Origin: an uncultured Acetobacteraceae bacterium
Lineage (GTDB): Bacteria > Pseudomonadota > Alphaproteobacteria > Acetobacterales > Acetobacteraceae
Assembly (NCBI GenBank): GCA_946476985.1
Contig: CAMKWS010000002.1
Location: 57,958 to 121,957, forward strand
Length of the DNA: 64,000 bases
Direction of reading: 5' to 3'
Part shown: one piece after another, positions 18,829-29,725 of the stretch
How positions within the stretch are numbered: position 1 is the stretch's first letter
How the letters are laid out: each line of letters begins with the position of its first letter
Made by a program: the position numbers and the translations under genes
Notes under the pieces: generated by a model
Told to the model about the DNA's origin: nothing
Database searches by the model: none
The model's input: the letters and a program-made list of their open reading frames with translations, nothing else

Positions 18829-20529
18829 ATGACTAGAAAACGCCTGTTTACCTCCCTTATCCCCGGGCTTTCACTTGCACTTACAGCGGCTACCCCCAGC
18901 ATCTCTCTTTATAACACCGCTCTCAGTGCTACACAGTCATCCCCCGCCCAAGAGCGTACCCCAGCTTCAAAACAAACCTCTAAGACAGCAACGCCAATTA
19001 AACATCTTATTGTTATTTTTAATGAAAATGTTTCATTCGACCATTATTTTGCCACCTATCCTCACGCAGCTAACCCTCCCGGTGAACCTCGCTTCATTCC
19101 GGCGCTGGGCACCCCGCAAGCTGACACATTAGAGGCCGCCGGTCTTTTAGAGCATAATCCTAATCAGTCTCCCCTCAATGGGGCAGATGCAAGCTCCCCT
19201 TTCCGGCTAGATAGAACACAAGCCAGCACAGCCGACCAAAACCACGCCTACACAGCAGAACAACGTGCCTACCACTCTGGCAGGGCTGATCTCTTCCCCC
19301 TTTATACAGGCCGTGGAAGCCCCGGAGGGATGGGAGCTTTTGGAACAAGAGGGCAAGTTATGGGGTATTATGACGGTAATACCGTTACAGCCCTATGGCG
19401 CTATGCCCAACGTTTTCTCCTCAACGACCATACCTATACCGATGTGTACGGTCCTTCCACTCCAGGCGCTTTAAGCGTTGTCTCCGGACAAACCAACGGC
19501 ATGGTGATTAAAACAACCACGCAACCTCCAGCTACCGCCACTATGGCCACCCCTTACACCGCAGATGGGCAAGGCAGCTGGACGATGATTAACGACATCG
19601 ACCCAGCAAATGACCCCTGCTCTACACCAAAAGATCAAGTATGGATGAGTGGGCCTAATATTGGGGATGCTCTCACCCTTAAGGGTATCCACTGGGGTGG
19701 GTTCATGGCAGGCTTTGACCTTACATTAAAAGATGAACGTGGCAATAGAGGCTGTAAGCGAGGCCACTTCTCGCCCATTACAGCCCAATGGGTGCTGGAT
19801 TACATCCCGCACCATAACTGGTTTCAATATTACCGCAGCACCGCGAACCCAGCTCACATACGCCCTAGCTCCGTAGCCTTAATCGGCAGCAATTATGACG
19901 GTGCAAACCATGAATATGATCTGGAAGATTTTTATCGTGCAACAAAGGCAGGCCATATGCCTGAAGTTGCCTTCTTAAAACTCCCGGCCTTTGCCGATGC
20001 TCACGCTGGCTATTCTGACCCACTAGATGAACAAGCCCAACTCGTGCCTATCATCAACTTTATCCAGTCCCAGCCAGAATGGCACGATACCGCCATTATC
20101 ATCACTTACGATGATTCTGACGGATGGTACGATCATGCTTTTACGCCCGTTCAGCATGCTTCTTACGACAGCGAAATAGACCAACTTGATGGCCCCGGCC
20201 AGTGCGGCAATACACAACGCCCTCTCGGCGTGAAGGGGCTTCCCGTAAATGGCCGCTGTGGACCGGGCACACGCATCCCCTTCTTGCTTCTCTCCCCATG
20301 GGTTAAGCAAAATCAAATTGACCATCGCCTTCTTATACAAAGCTCTGTCATACGCTTTATCGAGGATAATTGGCTTGGCAGAACACGGCTTGGTAAAGGT
20401 TCTTTTGATGCAAAAGCACCAGACCTTATGCCATTATTCAACTTCCATCAGAAGCCGCAGCTTCATCCTCTGTTCCTTGACCCTCACACGGGTGCCATTC
20501 TGCCTAAAGCGCCAGTAACCACACCATGA
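18829..20529 (+). CDS. Secreted phosphoesterase, phospholipase C / AcpA family
   Basis: Exported hydrolase of about 566 residues from the phosphoesterase family that includes bacterial phospholipase C and acid phosphatase AcpA. The start at 18829 (MTRKRLFTSLIPGLSLAL) gives a signal peptide. Metal and nucleophile motifs follow: IFNENVSFDHYFATYP, TDVYGPSTPGALSVVSGQTN, ITYDDSDGWYDHAF and GTRIPFLLLSPW. It lies 126 bp downstream of phoR and overlaps the next gene by ATGA. A role in releasing phosphate from organic esters under phosphate limitation is the likely reading. The substrate cannot be told from sequence. Confidence 0.87.
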   Translation: MTRKRLFTSLIPGLSLALTAATPSISLYNTALSATQSSPAQERTPASKQTSKTATPIKHLIVIFNENVSFDHYFATYPHAANPPGEPRFIPALGTPQADTLEAAGLLEHNPNQSPLNGADASSPFRLDRTQASTADQNHAYTAEQRAYHSGRADLFPLYTGRGSPGGMGAFGTRGQVMGYYDGNTVTALWRYAQRFLLNDHTYTDVYGPSTPGALSVVSGQTNGMVIKTTTQPPATATMATPYTADGQGSWTMINDIDPANDPCSTPKDQVWMSGPNIGDALTLKGIHWGGFMAGFDLTLKDERGNRGCKRGHFSPITAQWVLDYIPHHNWFQYYRSTANPAHIRPSSVALIGSNYDGANHEYDLEDFYRATKAGHMPEVAFLKLPAFADAHAGYSDPLDEQAQLVPIINFIQSQPEWHDTAIIITYDDSDGWYDHAFTPVQHASYDSEIDQLDGPGQCGNTQRPLGVKGLPVNGRCGPGTRIPFLLLSPWVKQNQIDHRLLIQSSVIRFIEDNWLGRTRLGKGSFDAKAPDLMPLFNFHQKPQLHPLFLDPHTGAILPKAPVTTP

Positions 20530-21830
20530 AACAACCGCGAAACTATCCGCATATTTTATGGCACTCCAGCTTAGCAGGCCTGTTCAGTTTTGTGCTGATG
20601 AGCAACGCATGTGCCGCACCTAACTTTGATAGCCCCCAATGCCAACCGAAGGAGGATGGCAGCAACCCTTGCCCTATCCACCTCACACACCCAGTAACAA
20701 AGCCTCTCTCAGCCATGGCCGAGCTAGGGCATCTGCTCTTTTTCGACACCCAACTTTCTGGCTCTCGTCAGCAATCTTGCGCATCTTGCCATAGCCCACA
20801 GAACCACTACGGCCCGGCCCCCACAGCACCAGACTTCGCCTTGGGCGGCATAACGATGCAACGCCATGGCCGGCGCGCTGTGCCATCAATCTCTTATCTT
20901 GAGCAACAGCCCCCTTTCAGCATTGGCCCTGATGACCCCACGAGTGAGGCTCCACCACCCCTTCCTCCCTCCACCGATCACACCTCAGAACCTGTAAGCA
21001 AAAGCAGCCACAACACAGCCAGCTCTGCAACAAATCTAGTCCCCCAAGGGGGGCTATTCTGGGATGGACGGGTAGATACACTCCAACAACAGGCTGTAGA
21101 ACCTCTCTACAACCCTGATGAAATGGCTAACACCCCAAAGCAACTCCTCCATTATCTTCAACATTCGCCTTATACAAAGCAGCTTGAACAACTAGCTGGC
21201 CCCGCCGCAATTAAAGCCAAACCAGATTTGTTGATAGATGAAGCCGCCTTTGCCATTGGCCGGTATGAAATAGAGGCAAAGAGCTTCCACCCCTATAATA
21301 GCGATTACGATCATTGGCTGGAGGGAACATACCGTTTCATCCCATCAGAGCGGCGGGGATATATACTGTTTAATGACCCACAAAAGGGCAATTGTGCCGC
21401 TTGCCATCTCAGCCATCCGGGAGGTGACGGCCACACACCACCACTCTTTACCGATACACAATATGAAGCCTTAGGCGTGCCTCATAACCCTCATGCGCAA
21501 TCTGGTCTGCCTGATCTAGGCTTGTGTCGTAATGGCCGGGCGGAAAGCCAACAAGAGCAATATTGCGGGTTCTTCAAAACACCAAGCTTACGTAATACGG
21601 CAACACGCCCGCATTTCTTCCATAATAGTGTCTTCCACACACTCGCAGAAGTATTAGGCTTTTATGCAAAACGCCCTATCCCAGCGAATGACCTCCCAGC
21701 CCGATATCAGAAAAATCTTGATGTGTCAGACCACCCATTTGACCGCAAGCCAACTGACCCGCAAGCTTTATCCAAGCAAGAGCAAGACGATATCATCGCC
21801 TTCCTCCGCACCTTGACAGACCATCAATAA
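20526..21830 (+). CDS. Di-haem cytochrome c peroxidase family protein
   Basis: Periplasmic protein of 434 residues with an N-terminal signal peptide (FVLMSNACAA cleavage region). Two c-type haem sites are present: SCASCHSPQ near residue 80 and NCAACHLSHP near residue 290. This is the CcpA/MauG layout. The C-terminal part has FFKTPSLRNTATRPHFFHN, typical of the family. A Pro/Ser/Thr-rich insert of about 30 residues lies between the domains. Its start overlaps the upstream phosphoesterase stop, so the two are translated together. It may reduce hydrogen peroxide or oxidise another substrate; sequence alone does not decide. Confidence 0.9.
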   Translation: MKQPRNYPHILWHSSLAGLFSFVLMSNACAAPNFDSPQCQPKEDGSNPCPIHLTHPVTKPLSAMAELGHLLFFDTQLSGSRQQSCASCHSPQNHYGPAPTAPDFALGGITMQRHGRRAVPSISYLEQQPPFSIGPDDPTSEAPPPLPPSTDHTSEPVSKSSHNTASSATNLVPQGGLFWDGRVDTLQQQAVEPLYNPDEMANTPKQLLHYLQHSPYTKQLEQLAGPAAIKAKPDLLIDEAAFAIGRYEIEAKSFHPYNSDYDHWLEGTYRFIPSERRGYILFNDPQKGNCAACHLSHPGGDGHTPPLFTDTQYEALGVPHNPHAQSGLPDLGLCRNGRAESQQEQYCGFFKTPSLRNTATRPHFFHNSVFHTLAEVLGFYAKRPIPANDLPARYQKNLDVSDHPFDRKPTDPQALSKQEQDDIIAFLRTLTDHQ

Positions 21831-21856
21831 AGCTTCCCTAAAGTAATCATTTTAAA

Positions 21857-21897
21857 GCTACGCTTGGGCCTATCTTCCCCTCAGGCGTAGCCTTTTT
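21857..21897 (+). terminator. Terminator after the cytochrome c peroxidase gene
   Basis: Stem GCTACGC (21857-21863) / GCGTAGC (21885-21891) with a 21-nt loop, followed by CTTTTT. It ends the phoU-to-peroxidase group. Confidence 0.7.
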
Positions 21898-22023
21898 ATT
21901 ATCATACCATCAGCATAATAAATCTTTCAGACCTCTCTTTCGCCGTTTCCTATTTACGAACAGCAGCTCCCCTCTATCACTGACCCCCTCATGGCCGGAT
22001 AAAGTGCCATCTCATATAGGTAT

Positions 22024-22060
22024 AAAAAAACACCCCCCAAAATCTCTGGGGGGTGTTTTT
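22024..22060 (-). terminator. Terminator after the first TonB receptor gene
   Basis: Stem CACCCCCC (22031-22038) / GGGGGGTG (22048-22055), flanked by seven A on one side and five T on the other. It can therefore act in both directions. It lies 20 bp after the receptor stop codon. Confidence 0.85.
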
Positions 22061-22080
22061 GTTTACTAAGTCATGGCGCC

Positions 22081-24942
22081 TTAGAAATCAGCACCAGCTT
22101 GTAAGAAGAAATACCGTCCGGTGTAGAAGTTCCCATAAAGCGAACCGGCAGAATTTTGCCCACCATCAGCTACAAAAGGCGGCCGTTTATTGGTGATGTT
22201 ATTAATACCGCCTTGGAAATTCCAACGGTTGAGCCGATATGACACTGTCAGATCATGCTCAAACATACCCGGTGTTGAATGACGTGGACCATCCGCTGCG
22301 GTGAGATCGCGCGTACTATTATTCCACACCATACCGCCCATATACTGCATCATATAGGTGACAGAGAGCTTATTGTGCCGCCATGTCACTGTTGCATAAT
22401 CACGCAAAGTCGGCATGCCTTGTGGTGTCTGATACAGCAAGCGACCATAGTAGTTATACCAAGGCCCACCTGGGTTATATTGCTGCTTGTACGACACTAG
22501 CTGCTGAATGTTATTATCCAGACTCAACACATCATACGGTGTCAGCGGCAAAGAATAGCTCAGATCAAGATCTACACCGCTTGTCCGCAAGCCACCAATA
22601 TTCATGTTATTGGCTGTCACCTGTTGGATCTGACCATTAGAGCCACGCTGAACAAGGGCACAATTTGTCTCAGCAGTATAGCAACTATCCATAATAAACT
22701 GCGTTGGGAGAACCCCAATCGTATTGCTTACAGATGTGTGCCAAAACTCCGCAGAAAGGGATAAACGTGGGATCCAACGTGGTGTCAGCACAGTCCCGAA
22801 CGTATAAGTCCGGCTTGTTTCTGGCTTTAGAGTACTATTACCACCACCTAAAGTCGCAATTTGCCCACCACCAGAAGATTTAAAGCTGCTGCTATCAATC
22901 TTCTGCTTGGCACAATTTGCAGCCACTACCGCCGCCTTAGCACCATATGTTCCCACCTGATTCATATCACAGGGGTCAACTGCTGTATTATATGAGAGAG
23001 ACTGCCCCGCATAAAGCTCATACACAGATGGCTGACGGTAGGATGTACCAATTGTCCCACGGAAACGTACATCCCTTGTCGGCATCCAGTTCAAAGATGC
23101 CTTCCAGTTCTTTGTAACCCCGAAAGTATTATACGCAGACACACGGGCCTGCCCATCAAGAGTGAGGTCCTTCGCTAAAAAGGCATTCTTAAGCAAGTTC
23201 ATGCTTGCTTCTAAATAACCTTCCGTCACATTAAACCCACCACCAGTATACGTTGTTGAGTTTGTCAGACTTTGCCCGGATGATACTAGCGGGTCTGGCG
23301 TCTGAGAGACCTGCTCACCCCGGTGTTCCATGCCCAAGGCAATACCAAGCGCGCCGCCCTTCTCCCATGGCATTGTCACAACACGGTTATTGTGGATACG
23401 TAAATTCCAATCCCGAATTTGATAATAACTATGCTGGTTGGTTGTCGCATTAGCATATTTCGCTGCCTGCTGCGAAAGCGGCGCAAACGGGCTGGAACAC
23501 CCAAATGACGGACAAACAGACTTGTCATACACAAGCCCACTGCTTGCACTAGTCGGATCCGTTTGGCGTAAACCATATACATTTAGCAAATTGGTATAAC
23601 TACCAATATTCAGATCATGCTCTAATGTCTGGTTCCACCCATATGTGAAAGACGCATCATACATCCAGTGAGCAATAATCTCACCTTTCAGCCCTGCTTT
23701 TGCCGTATAAGTATCTGACGCATTCTCCAAGCGCCGAGGACCGAACTCATTAAAGCGACGGGCCGCCATTGTAGCATCCGTATTATACGGATTACCCGGA
23801 TAGTTGCTCGGAACGACTAAGTTAGATGGCAATGTTGAGGGAGGAACACTCCCATAAAATGGCTCAGCTGCAAGCTGTGAAAAAGAGTTACGATGACTGT
23901 ATAGAACATTGGAATATAGCGTAAAATGCTTATTAAAGTCATAATGCGCATCACCATACAGCGTGCCCGTATTCACGCTGTTTGTCAGCATGGAGTCCTG
24001 GGCGAAATCATAACGCCCTGGTGCCGTGCCTAAGGTATTCCCCCCACTATCTTGCCACAGCGTATTGGGCCCATAGGCTGAGCCAAATGACGTCCCTGAA
24101 GGGTCAATCTGCACAGGGTGTGCCCACCCACGGTTACGCTGCATAATACCTTCTGAAGTATTATAGGTCGCCGCAACCGTGATGTTCCCACGCCCACCAT
24201 CAAAATTCCACCCTTTATAGGCAGAGAGCAAGCCTGTCTTCGCATCCCCACGGCCACTAATACCGCCGCGAACCATGAAGCCGCCTTTGTTCAGATCGTG
24301 CCGTAATTTAATATTCACCACACCAGAGACAGCATCCGCACCGTACAGTTCGGAGCCACCATCTTTTAGAATTTCAATATTCTCAACAAGCTGGATAGGA
24401 ATGGTGTTTGTATCAACGCAGTTTGACTGAGCATTCAACGCAACGCGCTTGCCATCAATCATCACCAAAACGCGTTGCTGGCCAAGGTTTCGCAGGTCAA
24501 TACAAGACGCACCGCCACCACCATTGGTTGATGTGTTCCCCGTACCGCCAGACCCAATAGACGGCATACGCTGCAACACATCCCCTAGGTTCGTGACACC
24601 AGTCTGCATAATTTGCTTATTGCTAATCGCTTGCACAGGGTTTGCGTCAGAATTACGTGACTTACTCAGCATAGATCCCGTAACGGTGATCTCCTCTGAG
24701 TATTTCCCTTTATAGTCATCTAAACCTGCGAAAGGATGGTGGCGCTTCTTATGAGCTATGGAGGAAGCCGTCCCACTGGCAACAGTCGGCTTCTGGGCTG
24801 TAACAGATGTAGGTGCCACCACTGAATGCGAGGACGTATCTTTTGCTCCCCCACTCCCTGTGGCCGCCAGCACATTTTGCGACAATAAATTCGCCCCTAA
24901 AGCCAGCGCACACAACAGCCCAGATTGTGAGCTAATCCTCAT
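22081..24942 (-). CDS. TonB-dependent outer-membrane receptor
   Basis: Outer-membrane active-transport channel of about 953 residues. A signal peptide at the N terminus ends near SQNVLAAT. A TonB-box-like EEITVTGSM precedes the plug domain, which has the signature LGDVLQRMPSIGSGGTGNT and QQRVLVMIDGKRVALN. The rest is beta-barrel, ending in the C-terminal GRYFFLQAGADF with a terminal Phe. The ATG at 24942 is preferred over a GTG three codons earlier because AGGG lies 8 nt upstream. The substrate is unknown; the plug resembles receptors for peptides, vitamin B12 or carbohydrates as much as siderophores. A Fur-like site lies about 150 bp upstream. Confidence 0.9.
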   Translation of the reverse strand: MRISSQSGLLCALALGANLLSQNVLAATGSGGAKDTSSHSVVAPTSVTAQKPTVASGTASSIAHKKRHHPFAGLDDYKGKYSEEITVTGSMLSKSRNSDANPVQAISNKQIMQTGVTNLGDVLQRMPSIGSGGTGNTSTNGGGGASCIDLRNLGQQRVLVMIDGKRVALNAQSNCVDTNTIPIQLVENIEILKDGGSELYGADAVSGVVNIKLRHDLNKGGFMVRGGISGRGDAKTGLLSAYKGWNFDGGRGNITVAATYNTSEGIMQRNRGWAHPVQIDPSGTSFGSAYGPNTLWQDSGGNTLGTAPGRYDFAQDSMLTNSVNTGTLYGDAHYDFNKHFTLYSNVLYSHRNSFSQLAAEPFYGSVPPSTLPSNLVVPSNYPGNPYNTDATMAARRFNEFGPRRLENASDTYTAKAGLKGEIIAHWMYDASFTYGWNQTLEHDLNIGSYTNLLNVYGLRQTDPTSASSGLVYDKSVCPSFGCSSPFAPLSQQAAKYANATTNQHSYYQIRDWNLRIHNNRVVTMPWEKGGALGIALGMEHRGEQVSQTPDPLVSSGQSLTNSTTYTGGGFNVTEGYLEASMNLLKNAFLAKDLTLDGQARVSAYNTFGVTKNWKASLNWMPTRDVRFRGTIGTSYRQPSVYELYAGQSLSYNTAVDPCDMNQVGTYGAKAAVVAANCAKQKIDSSSFKSSGGGQIATLGGGNSTLKPETSRTYTFGTVLTPRWIPRLSLSAEFWHTSVSNTIGVLPTQFIMDSCYTAETNCALVQRGSNGQIQQVTANNMNIGGLRTSGVDLDLSYSLPLTPYDVLSLDNNIQQLVSYKQQYNPGGPWYNYYGRLLYQTPQGMPTLRDYATVTWRHNKLSVTYMMQYMGGMVWNNSTRDLTAADGPRHSTPGMFEHDLTVSYRLNRWNFQGGINNITNKRPPFVADGGQNSAGSLYGNFYTGRYFFLQAGADF

Positions 24943-25092
24943 ATAAGCCACCCTATCCCTTTATAGCAGGCACATTTCTCATTTATTCTTTTCTAAAATC
25001 GAAAGTGGCTAGAAAGGTAAAGGGTATATCGTCCACTGAACAAACCTTATCTCGAAACTGTAACATTTTAATCACAGTTTATTCCTGTTCCG

Positions 25093-25107
25093 TGATAATT
25101 ATTAAAA
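25093..25107. promoter_or_regulatory. Fur-like site upstream of the first TonB receptor
   Basis: TGATAATTATTAAAA matches 13 of 15 positions of the 7-1-7 Fur core TGATAATnATTATCA, with a perfect left half. It lies in the A/T-rich gap before the leftward receptor gene and just beyond the groEL terminator. Confidence 0.35.
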
Positions 25108-25116
25108 CTATTCATA

Positions 25117-25150
25117 TAAAAAAAGCCTCGCCCTGTTACCGGCGAGGCTT
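25117..25150 (-). terminator. groESL terminator
   Basis: Perfect 10-bp stem AAGCCTCGCC (25123-25132) / GGCGAGGCTT (25141-25150). On the minus strand a T run follows (complement of the A run at 25117-25124). It lies about 55 bp after the groEL stop. Confidence 0.9.
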
Positions 25151-25204
25151 TCTTCAGCAAAACGGGAGAACCCGGCCGAAACCGGGCCCCGAATGGGAGG
25201 GCGA

Positions 25205-26890
<1,686 letters not shown>

Positions 26891-26913
26891 TCAGAGAAGA
26901 GTGGAGAGTGGCC

Positions 26914-27204
26914 TTAGCCAACAATCCCCAGAATATCGCTCTCTTTCATGATCAGCAGATCTTCACCGCCAATCTTCACCTCGGTGCCAGACCACTTACC
27001 AAACAGGATACGGTCACCAGCTTTAACATCCAGCGGCACAACCTGCCCCTGCTCGTTACGGGCACCAGAGCCAACAGCAAGTACTTCGCCTTCCATTGGC
27101 TTTTCTTTAGCTGTCTCTGGAATGATGATGCCACCAGCGGTTTTTTCTTCACCGTCCAGGCGACGGACCACTACACGGTCGTGAAGGGGACGAAAATTCG
27201 TCAT
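26914..27204 (-). CDS. groS: Co-chaperonin GroES
   Basis: 10-kDa lid of the GroEL chamber, 96 residues. The start at 27204 ([16 protein letters not shown]) is the family start; an in-frame ATG 11 codons upstream lacks support. The mobile loop [18 protein letters not shown] and the [20 protein letters not shown] core are standard. It is the first gene of the groESL operon. Confidence 0.98.
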   Translation of the reverse strand: MTNFRPLHDRVVVRRLDGEEKTAGGIIIPETAKEKPMEGEVLAVGSGARNEQGQVVPLDVKAGDRILFGKWSGTEVKIGGEDLLIMKESDILGIVG

Positions 27205-27311
27205 GGATCGCTCCATTCTAGGCTGGCCCTTGTTCAAAGCAACACAGCCGGGTTACCGCGCTCAATCTAGCAGCGCACCTAATTCACCCCGAAACATCGG
27301 GATGATTAGAG

Positions 27312-27340
27312 AGATAGTGTCGCCCCCCACCAGCGTCAAG
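27312..27340 (-). promoter_or_regulatory. Candidate groESL promoter (heat-shock type)
   Basis: On the minus strand, CTTGAC (27340-27335) is followed after 17 nt by CTATCT (27317-27312). This resembles alphaproteobacterial RpoH promoters. Shifted by one base it is also a fair housekeeping promoter. It lies about 110 bp before the groES start. No CIRCE element is visible nearby. Confidence 0.4.
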
Positions 27341-27516
27341 AAGGGAGCTTTCCTGTTCTGTTATTTTTTTTGATCGTTAATGCTTTTCGTTATGAAATAT
27401 ACAAAAGCTATATTTATAATCCTTATCTCATAACTTGCTCATACAAAAACACCGCACACCTGTTCTTAACAAGCATGCGGTGTTTAGCCGTATCACAGCA
27501 AAGACTGCGTTATATC
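27341..27516. other. Rest of the groES/mtnP intergenic region
   Basis: Together with the groES leader this makes a gene-free stretch of about 310 bp. It contains an A/T-rich block around 27360-27430 and the mtnP terminator. I see no RNA gene or reading frame worth calling. Confidence 0.4.
27445..27485 (-). terminator. Terminator after mtnP
   Basis: Perfect 10-bp stem AAACACCGCA (27447-27456) / TGCGGTGTTT (27476-27485). On the minus strand the descending arm runs into GTTTTTG. It lies about 30 bp after the mtnP stop. Confidence 0.75.
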
Positions 27517-28413
27517 TTATCCAATCAGCACTCGGCCAGCCACAGCATCCAAACGGGCCATTGCCGTAAAATCACGAGCCTCTGGTGGGGTAATGATGGC
27601 ATTATCCAAGGCACGCTCTGCCGCACCTGGCTCCGTACATAATGGACGCGGCTTGCCTAGAGCTGGGATAGCCGCCTGGACAAGCTTACGTGCATGAGTT
27701 GCATTGCTCTTCATTGTCCGTACAACGGCTTCAACCGTCACGCTATCATGCTCTTCATGCCAACAATCATAATCGGTCACCATCGCCACGGTGGCATAAT
27801 TCATCTCTGCTTCACGGGCGAGACGTGCCTCGGGCATGTTGGTCATCCCAATAACGGATGCTCCCCATGAACGATACAACATACTCTCCGCACGCGTGGA
27901 GAATTGCGGCCCCTCTATGACCACATAAGTGCCACCTTTTGTGACAGAAATACCTACATGCTCAGCAGATTCTGCCAGTACACGCATCATCCGAGTGGAA
28001 ACCGGCTCTGCCATGCTTACATGAGCAACACAGCCCTCCTCAAAGAAGGTACGGGCACGCCCTTGTGTGAGATCAATAAACTGATCCACCAACACAAAAT
28101 TCCCCGGTGCGAGTTCTTCTTTCAGTGACCCAACTGCCGAAAGTGAAATAATATCTGTCACACCGGCACGCTTAAGTGCATCGATATTTGCCCGATAGTT
28201 AAGATGAGATGGGGGAATAGGATGTCCGCGGCCATGCCGAGGTAAGAAAACGCAGCGCACGCCTTCCAACGTCCCGAAAAGTAACTCATCTGATGGAGAT
28301 CCCCATGGCGACTCACAACGGCGCCATTCTTTGTTCTCCAACCCATCAATTTCATACAGGCCAGAGCCCCCAATCACACCAATGACGGGCTCTATCTTGT
28401 TGTCTCCAACCAT
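27517..28413 (-). CDS. mtnP: S-methyl-5'-thioadenosine phosphorylase
   Basis: Cleaves methylthioadenosine, a by-product of polyamine and SAM metabolism, to adenine and methylthioribose-1-phosphate. About 298 residues. Phosphate-binding GVIGGSGLYEIDGL opens the protein. The family pattern FLPRHGRGHPIPPSHLNYRAN and the active-site region VVIEGPQFSTRAES, then GMTNMPEARLAREAEM, are clear. The ATG at 28413 is chosen because TTAGGAG lies 8 nt upstream; an upstream in-frame ATG has no such site. A relative, MTI phosphorylase, has a similar fold, but the motifs favour MTAP. Confidence 0.93.
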   Translation of the reverse strand: MVGDNKIEPVIGVIGGSGLYEIDGLENKEWRRCESPWGSPSDELLFGTLEGVRCVFLPRHGRGHPIPPSHLNYRANIDALKRAGVTDIISLSAVGSLKEELAPGNFVLVDQFIDLTQGRARTFFEEGCVAHVSMAEPVSTRMMRVLAESAEHVGISVTKGGTYVVIEGPQFSTRAESMLYRSWGASVIGMTNMPEARLAREAEMNYATVAMVTDYDCWHEEHDSVTVEAVVRTMKSNATHARKLVQAAIPALGKPRPLCTEPGAAERALDNAIITPPEARDFTAMARLDAVAGRVLIG

Positions 28414-28529
28414 AAATCTCACTCCTAACACCTGCCCCATGCACTGAGGACAGCATCATGCCAAGGTGGCTTACCCGGGCCTGCACTTTCTCTTCTATCT
28501 AGCTACGCTATAGTCTTTCAGGAGAACAC

Positions 28530-28625
28530 ATGAAAAATCAACACAAGAAACTGCACAATTTTCTCGTGTTGCATGCCCTCAACACCTTACTTCTCCCATT
28601 CTGCTCATTTATCGGCAGCACTTAG
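28530..28625 (+). CDS. Possible 31-residue membrane/leader peptide
   Basis: Short frame starting at an ATG with a strong AGGAG five bases upstream. The product begins MKNQHKKLHNFLVLH and ends in a hydrophobic stretch LLLPFCSFIGST. A basic N terminus with a hydrophobic tail suggests a small membrane peptide or a leader of hemF, which starts 115 bp downstream. No homologue is recognised. The frame could be a chance event. Confidence 0.3.
   Translation: MKNQHKKLHNFLVLHALNTLLLPFCSFIGST
28539..28571. repeat. Inverted repeat in the hemF upstream region
   Basis: CAACACAAGAAA (28539-28550) faces TTTCTCGTGTTG (28560-28571) across 9 nt, with one mismatch in 12. It could be an operator for a dimeric regulator or an RNA hairpin. 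There is no T run after it, so it is not a terminator. Confidence 0.5.
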
Positions 28626-28740
28626 CCTTTGCATAACCAAAATAAAAGAACGCCAGTCCCCTTTTTGTTTAAACACAATACGACCTATGATATCTTGCTA
28701 AAAAATTATCTATACTTATTAATCTCTCAGGAGATATTTC

Positions 28741-29646
28741 ATGCCTTCTTCTACAACCTACGGCCTGCCTGACCTACCCCATACAGCTCTCACCAGCCAA
28801 GCTCAGCAATGGTTTAAAACATTACGTGACCGCATTTGCGCCTCATATGAAGCTATCGAGGCAGAAGCAGAAAAACAAAACACCCCTACTCTTGAAAATC
28901 ATACAAAAGCAGGCCGCTTTGAGCGTACATCATGGGAGCGCCCCGAAGGTGGTGGCGGAGTAATGTCTGTCATGAAAGGACGTGTCTTTGAAAAAGTCGG
29001 CGTAAATATCTCAACCGTTTGGGGAGAGTTTTCTCCAGAGTTTCGCAAAACTATTCCCGGAGCAGAAGAAGACCCTCGCTTTTTCGCAACCGGTATCTCT
29101 CTTGTAGCACACCCATGTAACCCACATGTCAGCGCAGCGCACTTCAACACGCGTATGATTATCACCTCAAAGGGCTGGTTCGGCGGCGGTGGTGATATTA
29201 CGCCAATGTTCCCGGAAAGTGATGCCGCATTAGCTGATGCTGCTGAGTTTCATAAGGCTTTTCAAGAAGTCTGCGATCAACACGACCCTACCTATTACCC
29301 CCGCTTTAAAAAATGGTGTGACGAATATTTTTTCCTCAAGCACCGTAACGAACCACGTGGTTTAGGCGGCATTTTCTACGACTGGCTTAATAGTGGAGAT
29401 ATTGCCAACGACTTTACCTTTACTCAGCAAGTCGGTGAAGCGTTTCTCAAAAGCTATAGCGCTATTGTTCGCAAAAGAATGACTACCCCTTGGACAGAGG
29501 AAGACCGAAACGCCCAACTGCAGCGCCGCGGCCGCTATGTAGAGTTCAACTTACTTTACGACAGAGGAACTCTCTTTGGCCTCAAAACAGGCGGCAACAC
29601 GGATGCCATTCTCATGTCCATGCCACCTGCTGTCACGTGGCCATAA
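28741..29646 (+). CDS. hemF: Oxygen-dependent coproporphyrinogen III oxidase
   Basis: Aerobic haem-synthesis enzyme that decarboxylates coproporphyrinogen III to protoporphyrinogen IX. It is soluble and has 301 residues, the usual length. The family signatures are [20 protein letters not shown] and [20 protein letters not shown]. Catalytic Asp and His residues in these blocks are present. The ATG has AGGAGATATTTC upstream. It is convergent with the iron ABC transporter. With hemC and hemD further on, it supplies haem for the quinol oxidase and c-type cytochromes. Confidence 0.97.
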   Translation: MPSSTTYGLPDLPHTALTSQAQQWFKTLRDRICASYEAIEAEAEKQNTPTLENHTKAGRFERTSWERPEGGGGVMSVMKGRVFEKVGVNISTVWGEFSPEFRKTIPGAEEDPRFFATGISLVAHPCNPHVSAAHFNTRMIITSKGWFGGGGDITPMFPESDAALADAAEFHKAFQEVCDQHDPTYYPRFKKWCDEYFFLKHRNEPRGLGGIFYDWLNSGDIANDFTFTQQVGEAFLKSYSAIVRKRMTTPWTEEDRNAQLQRRGRYVEFNLLYDRGTLFGLKTGGNTDAILMSMPPAVTWP

Positions 29647-29725
29647 AAAGCAAACGCCAACACCACGTTGGGGAGTACTGGCGCGTATGTCTCACTTCCC
29701 AACATTTTGCTCCAATATGTTAGGA

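Larger units (their letters stand above)
28414..28740. promoter_or_regulatory. Divergent mtnP/hemF control region
   Basis: About 327 bp between the divergent starts. It holds a 12-bp near-perfect inverted repeat, a possible 31-codon reading frame (both listed separately) and an A/T-rich hemF leader with AGGAGA about 6-7 nt before the ATG. The hemF promoter itself is not clear enough to place. Confidence 0.4.

Noticed and set aside
29647..29725. Short hairpin CCAAC/GTTGG between hemF and the ABC transporter
   Set aside because: Only a 5-bp stem without a T run; no support as a terminator.
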